From Nonomuraea fuscirosea (GTDB lineage: Bacteria > Actinomycetota > Actinomycetes > Streptosporangiales > Streptosporangiaceae), in contig NZ_PVNG01000022.1 in NCBI RefSeq assembly GCF_003001935.1, positions 62,001-126,000 of the forward strand: a DNA stretch of 64,000 nt, in the 5' to 3' direction. The position numbers and the translations under genes were made by a program. How positions within the stretch are numbered: position 1 is the first letter of the stretch; every line of letters begins with the position of its first letter. Under the pieces are notes generated by a model. That model was given only the letters and a program-made list of their open reading frames with translations, made no database searches and was not told the DNA's origin. Shown piece after piece: positions 42,260 through 49,624 of this stretch.

Positions 42260-42325
42260 CCCCGAAGGAGGCGTCGCTCACCCCGTGACGCCGGCGGAGG
42301 CGCTGTCCGACCCCGTGACCCCGCC
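42239..42325 (+). repeat. 29-bp stop-codon repeat (3 copies) after the permease gene
   Basis: Units at 42239-42267, 42268-42296 and 42297-42325 share GAGGCG...CCCCGTGA. The first contains the last codons (EALATP) and TGA of the permease. The other two carry equivalent codons and TGA out of phase, since 29 is not a multiple of three. Confidence 0.93.
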
Positions 42326-42331
42326 CGGGTG

Positions 42332-42772
42332 TCAGCCGCTCGCGTAGCAGATCGTCTTGCCCACCACCCGGACGCCGGGCCGGTCGCCGGACAGCACGGT
42401 CAGCTCGAACGTCACCCGGGTCAGGGGGTCGCGCAACACCGACACCTGGTTGGCCTCGTCACGCAGGTCGAGGTCGTCGACGACCTCGTCATACCCCATG
42501 TCCCGCAACCGCCGCAGCAGCCCGGCCGGCGCGTCCTCGGCGTCGGTCTCGGCCTGGAAGAAGTGCCGGGTCTGGCCGGGGACGCAGGTGTCGTCGTCGG
42601 CCCGCCGCACCGCCGACAGCCCCAGCTCCGTCGCCCCGAGCAGGTCGCCGGCGTCGGAGTCGAGCCGCCGGGAGGCCTCCGCCAGGGTGGGCAGCTCGGA
42701 CGGCGCCGCGCACGCCGTCATCGCCGCGAGTCCGAAGAGCACCGCGGACAGGGCGTGACGGCGGGTGCGCAC
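42332..42772 (-). CDS. Small putative lipoprotein
   Basis: 146 residues. Signal sequence with lipobox LAAMTAC at Cys21. The mature part (ASRRLDSDAGDLLGATELG to VRVVGKTICYASG) has two further cysteines that may form a disulfide. The start ATG at 42772 is the only reasonable one. It converges with the ABC operon. No family recognised. Confidence 0.75.
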   Translation of the reverse strand: MRTRRHALSAVLFGLAAMTACAAPSELPTLAEASRRLDSDAGDLLGATELGLSAVRRADDDTCVPGQTRHFFQAETDAEDAPAGLLRRLRDMGYDEVVDDLDLRDEANQVSVLRDPLTRVTFELTVLSGDRPGVRVVGKTICYASG

Positions 42773-42889
42773 CCGCCGATCTTAGCGAAGATCACCAATC
42801 GCTAACGACCCCATCACGAAAAGATCAGCCCGCGTGCCAGGGCCGCCAAGGCGCCGATCCCCGGATCCGCGCGGCGCGGCGTACGGCCG

Positions 42890-43402
42890 TCAAGGCCGCC
42901 AGCGGCGCAGGTCGCTCTCCTTCTCGTACGCCTGCGGATCCGGATAACTCACCAGCTCCACGGTCGAGCCCCAGGGCGTGCGGCAGTGGACGAACCGGTT
43001 GCGCTCGCCCGCCTCCGGCCCCGGCAGCGGCACCGGCTCCGACAGGGCGCTCCCGCCCGCCTCGGTCACCAGCCGCAGCGCCTCGTCCACGTCGTCCACG
43101 TACACGGCGACGTGCTGCCAGCCCAGGTCGCACGGCAGTACGGCCGCCCCCTGCCGGGGCCCGTTGAACTCGAACAGCTCGATCCCGGGCCCGTTCGGCA
43201 GCCGCAGCATGCGCACCGCCACCTCGGCCGTTCCCTGCGGCACGCCGAGCCGCCGTTCCGTGCCCCATCCGCCCTTGGGGCCGTCCGAGCGCGGCAGGGT
43301 GTCGTAGAGCACCTCGGCGCCGAAGGCGCGGGCGAAGAACTCGGTCGCCGCGTCGAGGTCGGGCACGGTCACCCCGACGTGGTCGATGCCGCGTGCGGTC
43401 AT
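42890..43402 (-). CDS. VOC protein, methylmalonyl-CoA epimerase-like
   Basis: 170 residues from ATG 43402 (AGGAGG upstream, ATGA overlap with the YetF gene). GIDHVGVTVPDLDAATEFF, PNGPGIELFEFNGPRQGA, WQHVAVYVDDVDEAL and PWGSTVELVSY give the two-module VOC fold with His, Glu, His, Glu metal ligands, close to methylmalonyl-CoA epimerase and lactoylglutathione-lyase-like proteins. The epimerase role itself is not supported by context. Confidence 0.86.
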   Translation of the reverse strand: MTARGIDHVGVTVPDLDAATEFFARAFGAEVLYDTLPRSDGPKGGWGTERRLGVPQGTAEVAVRMLRLPNGPGIELFEFNGPRQGAAVLPCDLGWQHVAVYVDDVDEALRLVTEAGGSALSEPVPLPGPEAGERNRFVHCRTPWGSTVELVSYPDPQAYEKESDLRRWRP

Positions 43403-43977
43403 GCGCCACCTCCTGTCCTGGCCAGCGCGTCGAGCTTGCATTCGATGCGGTCGAGCCGGGCGCGCAACTCGTCGACGTCGCCGCGCTCGGCGTTCTCCTC
43501 CTCAGGGCGCAGCCGGACGAGCACCGCGCCGCCGGGCTCCAGGCGCACGAGCCGTGTGTCGGCCACGCTCGTACCGCCCCTGAGCTGGATCGTCACGTCC
43601 AGATCGGTCTGACGCAGGCCCAGCCGCCGCAGCGCGCGGGTCAGGTACCGCCCGTCGCGGGCCAGCACGACCGGGCCGCCCTCCACGAGCTTGCCGGCCA
43701 TCGGCACGGCGGCGGCCAGCCGCACCACCACGGCGTTGACCGCCATCAGGATCACCACCCCGGCCAGGCCGCCGGCCAGCGAGTTGTCCGGGCCGATGAT
43801 CGCGTTCTGGACGACGTTGCTCATCAGCAGCATGACCACGAAGTCGAAGTTGTTGAGCTGGGCGATGCCACGCTTGCCGCCGATCCGCAGCAGCGCGGCC
43901 ACGGCGAGATAGACGACGACGGTCCTGATGGCCTTGTCGGCGAGCGAGACGCCCGTATGGAACAGGTCGTCCGTCAT
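43399..43977 (-). CDS. DUF421/YetF-like membrane protein
   Basis: 192 residues. Three hydrophobic segments (VVVYLAVAALLRIGG, FVVMLLMSNVVQNAIIGPD, AGVVILMAVNAVVVRLAAA) precede the cytoplasmic DUF421 domain with ALRRLGLRQTDLDVTIQL. The true start is one of three tandem ATG-ACG-GAC-GAC sequences created by a 38-bp repeat; I took the last (43977), which leads into the conserved protein. It lies between MreB-like and VOC genes in one operon. Confidence 0.86.
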   Translation of the reverse strand: MTDDLFHTGVSLADKAIRTVVVYLAVAALLRIGGKRGIAQLNNFDFVVMLLMSNVVQNAIIGPDNSLAGGLAGVVILMAVNAVVVRLAAAVPMAGKLVEGGPVVLARDGRYLTRALRRLGLRQTDLDVTIQLRGGTSVADTRLVRLEPGGAVLVRLRPEEENAERGDVDELRARLDRIECKLDALARTGGGA

Positions 43978-44072
43978 GGACGCCCCCGGAGCCGCCGGAA
44001 CGGGTCGTCCGTCATGGACGCCCCCGAAGCTGCCGGAACGGGTCACCCGTCATGGACGCCCCCGGAGCCTCC
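43973..44072 (-). repeat. 38-bp repeat joining the MreB-like stop and the YetF start
   Basis: GTCATGGACGCCCCCGGAGC recurs at 43973, 44011 and (partly) 44049, 38 bp apart. Read on the minus strand, it yields two 13-residue ORFs (MTGDPFRQLRGRP and MTDDPFRRLRGRP), each starting and ending in ATGA overlaps, between the MreB-like gene and YetF. Confidence 0.93.
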
Positions 44073-45030
44073 CGATCGGTCCCAGTTCGTCCACGCACCG
44101 CCCCAGCCCGAGTGCCACGGCCTCCAGCGGGCGCTCCGCCCGGCGTACCGGCATGCACAGGGTCTCGCGCAGCCGCCGGCCGAGCCCGCGCAGCAGCGCG
44201 CCGCCGCCGACCAGCACCGCGCCGCGCACCCCGAGGTCGGCGGTCAGCTCGGCCGGGCAGCGCTCGACGGTCTCCATCGCCGTGCGCACGATCGACTCGA
44301 CCGGCTGCGCGGCGGCCTCGAAGATCCGCTCCACGGGCAGCGCCAGCTCGCGTTCGCGCCCCGTGTCGGGGTCGCGGGCGTGCACCATGATCTGCCGGTC
44401 CCCGCCGCCCGCGCGGCGCTTGGCCGACTCGGCCTCGGGCTCGTCGAGCAGCAGCCCGTGCTCGCGTTCGACGAAGCGGGCGATGGCCCGGTTGACGGCC
44501 TGCCCTCCGTACGGCACCGAGCCGGCCGCCACCACCGACTCCCCGGACAGCACCGCGACCCGCGCCGCGTCGCGGCCGATGTCGATCACCATGTGCCCGG
44601 TGCAGTCCGTCAGCTCCATCCCCGCACCCAGCGCGGCGGCCAGGGCGTGCGGGACGAGCTGCACCGTCCGCGCCTCCGCCTCGTAGGCGATGTCGCGCAG
44701 GGCGGCCCGGTCGATCGGGGTGGAGTCGGAGGGCAGCGCCATGATCACCCGCGGCCGGGCGTAGGGATGCCAGTGCACCTTGCGCAGGAAGTGCCGGATC
44801 ATGCGCCGGGCCAGCTCGGTGTCGGCGGGCAGCCCGCCGCTGACCGGCCAGCACGTACGCCCGCCCCCGCCGAGCGCGGCGGCTTCGGCGCCGTACCCGA
44901 TGACCTTGCCGGTCCGGCCGTCGCACATGACGGCGGAGGGCTCGTCGAGCACGATGCCCTTGCGTCTGGCGTAGATTCGCGTGCTCGCGGCTCCCAGATC
45001 CATCGCGAGGTCACGGCCGAGGAGTCTCAT
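44050..45030 (-). CDS. MreB/Mbl-like actin-family protein
   Basis: 326 residues. Phosphate-1 motif AMDLGAASTRIYARRKGIVL, phosphate-2 VIDIGRDAARVAVL and the adenosine loop VLVGGGALLRGLGRRL. It is slightly shorter than MreB (about 340) and the first motif reads DLGAAST instead of DLGTANT. Such divergent MreB-like proteins are frequent in actinomycetes and need not shape the lateral wall. Its last residues (RLRGRP) are part of a repeat. Confidence 0.88.
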   Translation of the reverse strand: MRLLGRDLAMDLGAASTRIYARRKGIVLDEPSAVMCDGRTGKVIGYGAEAAALGGGGRTCWPVSGGLPADTELARRMIRHFLRKVHWHPYARPRVIMALPSDSTPIDRAALRDIAYEAEARTVQLVPHALAAALGAGMELTDCTGHMVIDIGRDAARVAVLSGESVVAAGSVPYGGQAVNRAIARFVEREHGLLLDEPEAESAKRRAGGGDRQIMVHARDPDTGRERELALPVERIFEAAAQPVESIVRTAMETVERCPAELTADLGVRGAVLVGGGALLRGLGRRLRETLCMPVRRAERPLEAVALGLGRCVDELGPIGRLRGRP

Positions 45031-45088
45031 TGGCGTATCCCTTTCCTGGACCGCTCCAAAGCAACACCAGGAACGTAACGGAACCCCT

Positions 45089-45190
45089 TTACCCTGAGGC
45101 CGCGAAGCCCGCCCTGATGCGTTCGATCACCTCGATCGCCTCGTCCCGCTCCAGCAGCGGCAGCAGGAACGCCTGCAACGCGCTCTCGGC
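45089..45190 (-). pseudogene. C-terminal remnant of a TetR-type regulator
   Basis: The minus strand encodes ALQAFLLPLLERDEAIEVIE then RIRAGFAASG and a TAA stop, a plausible helical C-terminus of a TetR protein. Everything upstream is lost; the sequence joins directly to the truncated MFS gene on the other strand. I infer deletion of the HTH, the shared promoter and the transporter N-terminus. Confidence 0.45.
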
Positions 45191-45787
45191 GTCGTCTTCC
45201 TGGCCCGCTACTTCTAGGAGGCGCTGCGGTTCAGCGCCACCGAGTCGGGCCTGCGGATCTACCCGCTGGCGCTGGCGATGGTGCTGGGCAGCGTGCTGAT
45301 GGGCGCGCTCATGTCCATAACGGGCCGGTACAAGCCGTGGCTGGTCGCCGCGCCGTTCCTGCTGGCGGCCGGGGCGCTGCTCTGCCTGAACCTGAGCGTG
45401 GACAGCGGCGGCCTGGCGCTGGCCCTGTGGATGCTGCCGCTGGGGCTCGGGATGGGCCCGATGTTGTCGGGCCTGACCGTGGCCGCGCAGCAGTCGGTCG
45501 ACCCGGGTCAGCTGGGCACGGCCTCGGCCGACCTCACCTTCTTCCGCCAGATCGGCGGCTCCGTGGCGCTGGCCGTCGGCGGCACCCTCTACACCTCGGA
45601 GGTCACCGCGAGCGCACCCCTCCACGGGGCGGCCGCGGCCCACGCCTCGGCGGCGGCGCTGGTCGTCCGCGCGCTCGGGATCGCGGGGGCCGTGATCGCG
45701 CTGGTGGCGCTGGTGGCGCTGCCCGACCGGCGGCTGCGGCCGCCTTCTGTGCCACAAGGCAAGGTCGAGGCCGGTTTCGCGTCGTAA
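45188..45787 (+). pseudogene. C-terminal half of an MFS (DHA2) drug transporter with nonsense codon
   Basis: The reading frame gives GVVFLARYF, a TAG at 45215, then EALRFSATESGLRIYPLALA and several membrane segments to PDRRLRPPSVPQGK. In DHA2 transporters the corresponding sequence is YLQEALGFSATESGL, so a CAG codon became TAG. An internal ATG at 45278 could give 169 residues, but the first eight or nine helices are missing. Confidence 0.78.
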
Positions 45788-45835
45788 GCGGTGTCATGCG
45801 AAGCTGTGACTGTCCCCAACACCTTGGAGGTCCTC

Positions 45836-46036
45836 ATGGCGGATACACCGGAGCCGGAAGTCAGCGAAACTCCCGAGGACGAGATGAAGCGCAAGTTCCG
45901 TGATGCACTGGAGCGCAAGCGCAACCAGGCCGCGGGCGCGGGCGCGGGTGGCAGGGGCGTCGACCCTTCGAAGATCCACGGGGCGCACGGTCCGGCTGCG
46001 AGTAAGAGATCGTTCAGGCGCAAGAGCGGCGGCTGA
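45836..46036 (+). CDS. DUF5302 family small protein
   Basis: 66 residues from ATG 45836 (TTGGAGG six bases upstream). Charged N-terminus (ETPEDEMKRKFRDALERKRN) and basic end (AASKRSFRRKSGG) match the conserved actinobacterial DUF5302 family. Such proteins are short, hydrophilic and of unknown function. It is followed by a terminator at 46052-46076. Confidence 0.85.
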   Translation: MADTPEPEVSETPEDEMKRKFRDALERKRNQAAGAGAGGRGVDPSKIHGAHGPAASKRSFRRKSGG

Positions 46037-46051
46037 GGCGGAAAAATCCGA

Positions 46052-46076
46052 GGGGGTACGGCATGCCCGTGCCCCC
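46052..46076 (+). terminator. Terminator of the DUF5302 gene
   Basis: GGGGGTACGG pairs with CCGTGCCCCC (one G-T wobble) around a five-base loop, followed by TTCTTCATT. It is a good rho-independent terminator. Confidence 0.8.
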
Positions 46077-46184
46077 TTCTTCATTCCCTGACGAAGGTAG
46101 ATCTTTCGACCGGTTTGTGATGGAACGTTTGCGTATGTCCGTTTGCGTAGTTAGAGTAACGGCCATTACCAGCCGGTGACCTAG

Positions 46185-46335
46185 TCCTTACCCACAGGGA
46201 CAGCCGACTGGCGCCGAATCCCGAACCCAGGGAACCGGGGACCCACCTCATGGGGTGAATCCGGCCACCACGCCGGTAGGGCATCTCCACGCCCGAACCC
46301 GTCAGCTAACCCGGTAGGTGTGATGGAGAGGACGA
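46185..46335 (+). ncRNA. c-di-AMP riboswitch (ydaO/yuaA type)
   Basis: The segment contains GGGAACCGGGGACCCACCTC, TGGGGTGAATCCGGCC, and CGCCCGAACCCGTCAGCTAACCC-type consensus stretches (AACCCGTCAGCTAACCCGGT). These are the conserved parts of the actinobacterial ydaO-yuaA RNA that binds c-di-AMP. Such switches sit before cell-wall hydrolase genes; here the next full gene encodes a secreted barrel protein. It fits the usual OFF switch for peptidoglycan-modifying proteins. Ends are approximate. Confidence 0.88.
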
Positions 46336-46343
46336 ATTACCCC

Positions 46344-46391
46344 ATGCAGCAGCGCGTCGTACCCCCGGACCGCGTGCCGGCCGCCTACTAG
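46344..46391 (+). CDS. Possible 15-codon leader ORF
   Basis: ATG CAG CAG CGC after GAGAGGACG encodes a product beginning MQQRVVPPDRV and stops at TAG 46389. It lies between the riboswitch and the secreted protein gene. It could be a leader peptide or chance; there is no homology evidence. Confidence 0.3.
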   Translation: MQQRVVPPDRVPAAY

Positions 46392-46516
46392 AGCGGCCCC
46401 CTTCTCCCAAGGCTCGTCAATTTGCGCCCCGCGTAGCGACGTCAGGTGATTTTCCCGCTACGTGTATTCCCCCATGGGCGCAACTCCCTGTCCCCTCGCG
46501 AAGGGTTTACCTTTTC

Positions 46517-47071
46517 ATGTCTGCCCGTTCTGGCCTGCGTTCCCTCACCCTCCTCACCGCAATCGCCATCGGTACGCTGACCATCGCCGGCCCGGCCGCT
46601 CACGCCGAGACCGGCACGGACGAGAAGGTCCTGCTCAAGGGCTCCACCACGGCCTCGTACTTCTGGGACGACGCCTCCGGCCGCGCCGGCGACACCGGCC
46701 TGCCCGCCAGTGGCAAGCCCATGCAGAAAGGGCTGGCCGCCAGCCCCAGCTGGCCCCTCCTGACCGAGGGGTACGTGATGTACAAGGGCAAGAAGATGCC
46801 CTTCTTCGTGGGCGATCGCGGCCCCGGCGAGCCCTCCAACCGCGGCATCATGCTCGACCTCGACGCCAAGACCTTCGCCGAGCTGACCGGCGGCAGCTTC
46901 AACTCCAGCACGCTGGGCGTGGACGGCGTCGGCGGCCAGGGCCACATCGAGATCGACTACGTCATCACCAAGTGGGGCGACGGCGTGGGCAAGAAGAATT
47001 ACCCGGTCCCGTTCTCGACCGGCGCGTGGGGCGAGCGCGACCGCAACCCGGCCACCCCGCCGCAGGACTGA
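46517..47071 (+). CDS. Secreted double-psi beta-barrel-like protein (RlpA/3D-like)
   Basis: 184 residues. Signal peptide SLTLLTAIAIGTLTIAGPAAHA is followed by a domain with ASYFWDDASGRAGDTGLPAS, FFVGDRGPGEPSNRGIMLDL and GHIEIDYVITKWG. The ASGKPMQKGLAA and GDRGP regions resemble the barrel of RlpA/expansin and 3D-domain proteins that act on or bind peptidoglycan. Location behind a c-di-AMP riboswitch supports a cell-wall role. Catalytic aspartates cannot be assigned with certainty. Confidence 0.75.
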   Translation: MSARSGLRSLTLLTAIAIGTLTIAGPAAHAETGTDEKVLLKGSTTASYFWDDASGRAGDTGLPASGKPMQKGLAASPSWPLLTEGYVMYKGKKMPFFVGDRGPGEPSNRGIMLDLDAKTFAELTGGSFNSSTLGVDGVGGQGHIEIDYVITKWGDGVGKKNYPVPFSTGAWGERDRNPATPPQD

Positions 47072-47098
47072 CTCGGACGCCCACCTTTGCGGAGTCAG

Positions 47099-47119
47099 GA
47101 CCAGAATGTCATTCTGGTC
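47099..47119. promoter_or_regulatory. 21-bp palindrome at the start of the hydrolase gene
   Basis: GACCAGAATG and CATTCTGGTC are exact reverse complements around a single central T. The element ends three bases before the GTG at 47123 and there is no ribosome site, so it probably is an operator overlapping the start of a leaderless transcript. Confidence 0.65.
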
Positions 47120-47122
47120 TCC

Positions 47123-47968
47123 GTGACCAACCGCGCAGCCGCGAACGGCATCGACATCGCCTACGAGAGCTTCGGCTCACCGCAGGGCCGGCCCCTGCTC
47201 CTCATCATGGGCCTGGGCGCCCAAATGATCCAATGGGACGAAGGGCTCTGTGAGCTCCTCGCGGAGCAGGGGCACCACGTCGTCCGGTACGACAACCGCG
47301 ACGTGGGGCTGTCCACCCACTTCCACGACGCGGGCGTGCCCGCGGCGGGAACCCCCGCCCCCTACCTGCTGGACGACCTGGCCGACGACGCCGCGGCCCT
47401 CATGGACGTGCTCGGCTGGCCGTCCGCCCACGTGGTGGGGGCCTCGATGGGCGGGATGATCGCCCAGGCGCTGACCATTCGCCATCCCGGGCGGGTGCTG
47501 ACCCTGACCTCGATCATGTCGACCCCCAATCCGTCCGTCGCCCCGCCCACGGAGGCGGCCTCCTCGGTGCTCATGGGCCGGCCGCCCGCCGACCGCGAGA
47601 CGGCGCTGGAGCAGGCGGTGGAGCGGTGGGCGGTGATCGGCTCGCCGGGCTACGAGCTGGACCGCGAGCGGATCGTCGAGCTGGCCGGGCGCGCCTTCGA
47701 CCGCAGCTTCGACCCGGCGGGCACGGCCAGGCAGTTCGCCGCCATCATGGCCTCGGGCGATCGTACGGAGGGGCTGAAGGGGGTCCGCGTGCCGACGCTG
47801 GTGCTGCACGGCGAGGCCGACCCGCTCGTCCCCGTGGCCGGCGGCCGGGCGACGGCGGCGGCCGTCCCGGGAGCGCGGCTGGTGACCTACCCCGGCATGG
47901 GGCACGACCTGCCGCGCGAGCTCTGGCCCGCCTTCGCCGCGGAGATCACCAAGCTCACCTCCGCCTGA
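47123..47968 (+). CDS. Alpha/beta-hydrolase
   Basis: 281 residues from GTG 47123. Oxyanion region LLLIMGLGAQMIQWDEGL, nucleophile elbow HVVGASMGGMIAQALTI (GxSxG), acid ADPLVPVAGG and catalytic His in YPGMGHDLP complete the triad. The closest class contains carboxylesterases and aclacinomycin methylesterase-like enzymes. The start is judged from the conserved N-terminal IDIAYESFGSP. Substrate unknown. Confidence 0.9.
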   Translation: MTNRAAANGIDIAYESFGSPQGRPLLLIMGLGAQMIQWDEGLCELLAEQGHHVVRYDNRDVGLSTHFHDAGVPAAGTPAPYLLDDLADDAAALMDVLGWPSAHVVGASMGGMIAQALTIRHPGRVLTLTSIMSTPNPSVAPPTEAASSVLMGRPPADRETALEQAVERWAVIGSPGYELDRERIVELAGRAFDRSFDPAGTARQFAAIMASGDRTEGLKGVRVPTLVLHGEADPLVPVAGGRATAAAVPGARLVTYPGMGHDLPRELWPAFAAEITKLTSA

Positions 47969-48014
47969 GACGGCGAGCGGTGGCCCGCGCCCCGGGGCGC
48001 GGGCCACGGCGCGC

Positions 48015-48386
48015 TCAGATCTCCAGCTTCTCCTCGATGCCGCGCAACTGGTGCCGGGCCAGCGCCAGGTTGGCGCGCGAGCGGTCGAGCGCGAGGTAGA
48101 GGAACAGCCCCTTGCCGCCGCGCCCCGTGATCGGGCGGATGATGTGGTACTGGGTGCCCAGCGTGATCAGGATGTCCTCGATGGTCTCCTTGAGCCCGAG
48201 CGAGTCCATCGTGCGGAGCTTGGCCTTGACCACCTCGGTGTTGCCGGCCGCGGCGACCTGGAGGTCGAGGTCCTTGGAGCCGCCGAGCGTGCCCAGCGCC
48301 ATGCCGCTGCCGTGATCGACGATGGCCGCGCCGATCGTGCCGTCGATGCTCATCATCTCCTTGAGGGAGACGTCCATTCCAGCCAT
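48015..48386 (-). CDS. Roadblock/LC7 domain protein
   Basis: 123 residues, ATG 48386 with AAAGGAG nine bases upstream. MSIDGTIGAAIVDHGSGMAL, IEDILITLGTQYHIIRPITG and LALDRSRANLALARHQLRG define the Roadblock/LC7 fold that in bacteria regulates small Ras-like GTPases (MglB type). Last of four genes on this strand; two of the other genes are its paralogues. No GTPase gene is next to them. Confidence 0.88.
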   Translation of the reverse strand: MAGMDVSLKEMMSIDGTIGAAIVDHGSGMALGTLGGSKDLDLQVAAAGNTEVVKAKLRTMDSLGLKETIEDILITLGTQYHIIRPITGRGGKGLFLYLALDRSRANLALARHQLRGIEEKLEI

Positions 48387-48416
48387 GTCTCGTTTCTCCT
48401 TTCTGACGGGTTCGGT

Positions 48417-48791
48417 TCAGTGCTTGCGTGCTGCGACGGCGGCCACCGCGGCGGCCGTCTTCCTGCCCTCGAGCCGCAGCAGCCCGACGTTCGCGCCGGG
48501 TCCGGCCAGGACCGTGAGGACGATGGTGGGGCCGGCGGCGTAGAAGGCCACGAAGCCGGCGGTGCTGGAGATGAGCGTCTCCTCCAGGGCTCCCCGGCCG
48601 GTGATGACCAGCATCCGGCTGCTCATCGCGAGCAGCGCCGCCGACAGCGCCGCGACCTGCTCGCTGGTACGGCTCTCCAGGTCGCAGGCGATCGGCAGGC
48701 CGTCCACCGTGCAGGCGACGCTGCCGCTCACGTCCGGCGTACGCTCGCGGAGGAGCGTCATCTCCTCCAGCACCTCTTGTCGTAGCTCCAC
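48417..48791 (-). CDS. Roadblock/LC7 domain protein (divergent)
   Basis: 124 residues from GTG 48791 (AGGAGG upstream). DVSGSVACTVDGLPIACDLE, ALSAALLAMSSRMLVITGRG and VLTVLAGPGANVGLLRLEGR follow the MglB/roadblock fold. It is more distant from the other two in this cluster. Third gene of the operon; probably forms homo- or hetero-dimers with its neighbours. Confidence 0.85.
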   Translation of the reverse strand: MELRQEVLEEMTLLRERTPDVSGSVACTVDGLPIACDLESRTSEQVAALSAALLAMSSRMLVITGRGALEETLISSTAGFVAFYAAGPTIVLTVLAGPGANVGLLRLEGRKTAAAVAAVAARKH

Positions 48792-48820
48792 CGGTGGCCT
48801 CCTCCTGAGTGAGGGGAACC

Positions 48821-49621
48821 TCACGACAGCTCCTCCAGCGCCTTCTTCAGCCGCATCAGCAGCGCCAGATCGGTCGGATCGCCCGTGACGGGCGGCCCCA
48901 GCGGCTGGGGGGCCGCCCCGGGATCGTGCGGCGGTCTCCCCGCCGCCGCGTGCTGGCCGCGCTTGGGCAGGCCGGCCGGTTCCGGCTCGGCGAGCAGGCC
49001 CGCGGCGGCCAGCCTCCTGACGGCCAGCAGCACCGGGTACGCCGGCCGCCCGATCTGCTTGGCCAGTTCCAGCGGCGTCGCCTTGTGATCCGCCCGGACG
49101 ACGACCTCCCACTGCACCCGGCTCAGCGTCACGCCGTGGCCGGGCAGCCGGGCCAGCGGACGTACCGGCAGGAGGTCCACATCGGCCGACGGCCAGATCT
49201 CGGCCAGCTGAGTCCGCCGCCGCGCGCACTCGCGGACCAGCCCGGCCACGTCGAAGAACCACTGCCCGCCCAGCCAGTGCCGCTCGCCCGGCCGGAACTT
49301 CGGCCGCGCCCCGCTGACCGGCAGCAGGAAGAAGGCCGCGTCCAGCACGCCGCCGAGCACCGCGTACTGCAGCTCGCCCGCCGTGAGCGGCCCCTCCTCG
49401 ATCAGCCGCGCGCAGCCGCCGTCGTCCCGCAGCCGGCGCAGCGCCGTCTCGCTCATCAGGCCCCTGGCGGCCAGCAGCCGCTCGACGCTGGGCGCCTGGG
49501 CGCACTCCATGTACGTCACGCGCCCGTCCGCGAGGAAGATCGTGCCGCTCCTGCCGACCCGGAGCGCACCCGTGGAGCGCTCGCGGGCCAGGCCGGCCAG
49601 GAGGGTGTCCAACCTGGTCAT
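48821..49621 (-). CDS. DUF4388-like protein with putative winged helix
   Basis: 266 residues. The N-terminal 120 residues (LARERSTGALRVGRSGTIFL, ADGRVTYMECAQAPS) resemble DUF4388/PATAN domains, which occur with roadblock proteins and gliding or signalling regulators. The C-terminal part (HKATPLELAKQIGRPAYPV, VRRLAAAGLLAEPE) looks like a winged helix. Second gene of the operon, between two roadblock genes. A link between small-GTPase-like signalling and transcription is inferred. Confidence 0.7.
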   Translation of the reverse strand: MTRLDTLLAGLARERSTGALRVGRSGTIFLADGRVTYMECAQAPSVERLLAARGLMSETALRRLRDDGGCARLIEEGPLTAGELQYAVLGGVLDAAFFLLPVSGARPKFRPGERHWLGGQWFFDVAGLVRECARRRTQLAEIWPSADVDLLPVRPLARLPGHGVTLSRVQWEVVVRADHKATPLELAKQIGRPAYPVLLAVRRLAAAGLLAEPEPAGLPKRGQHAAAGRPPHDPGAAPQPLGPPVTGDPTDLALLMRLKKALEELS

Positions 49622-49624
49622 GGG

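Noticed and set aside
46344..46391. Leader ORF as a firm gene
   Set aside because: Kept only as a low-confidence feature because 15 codons can occur by chance and there is no homology.
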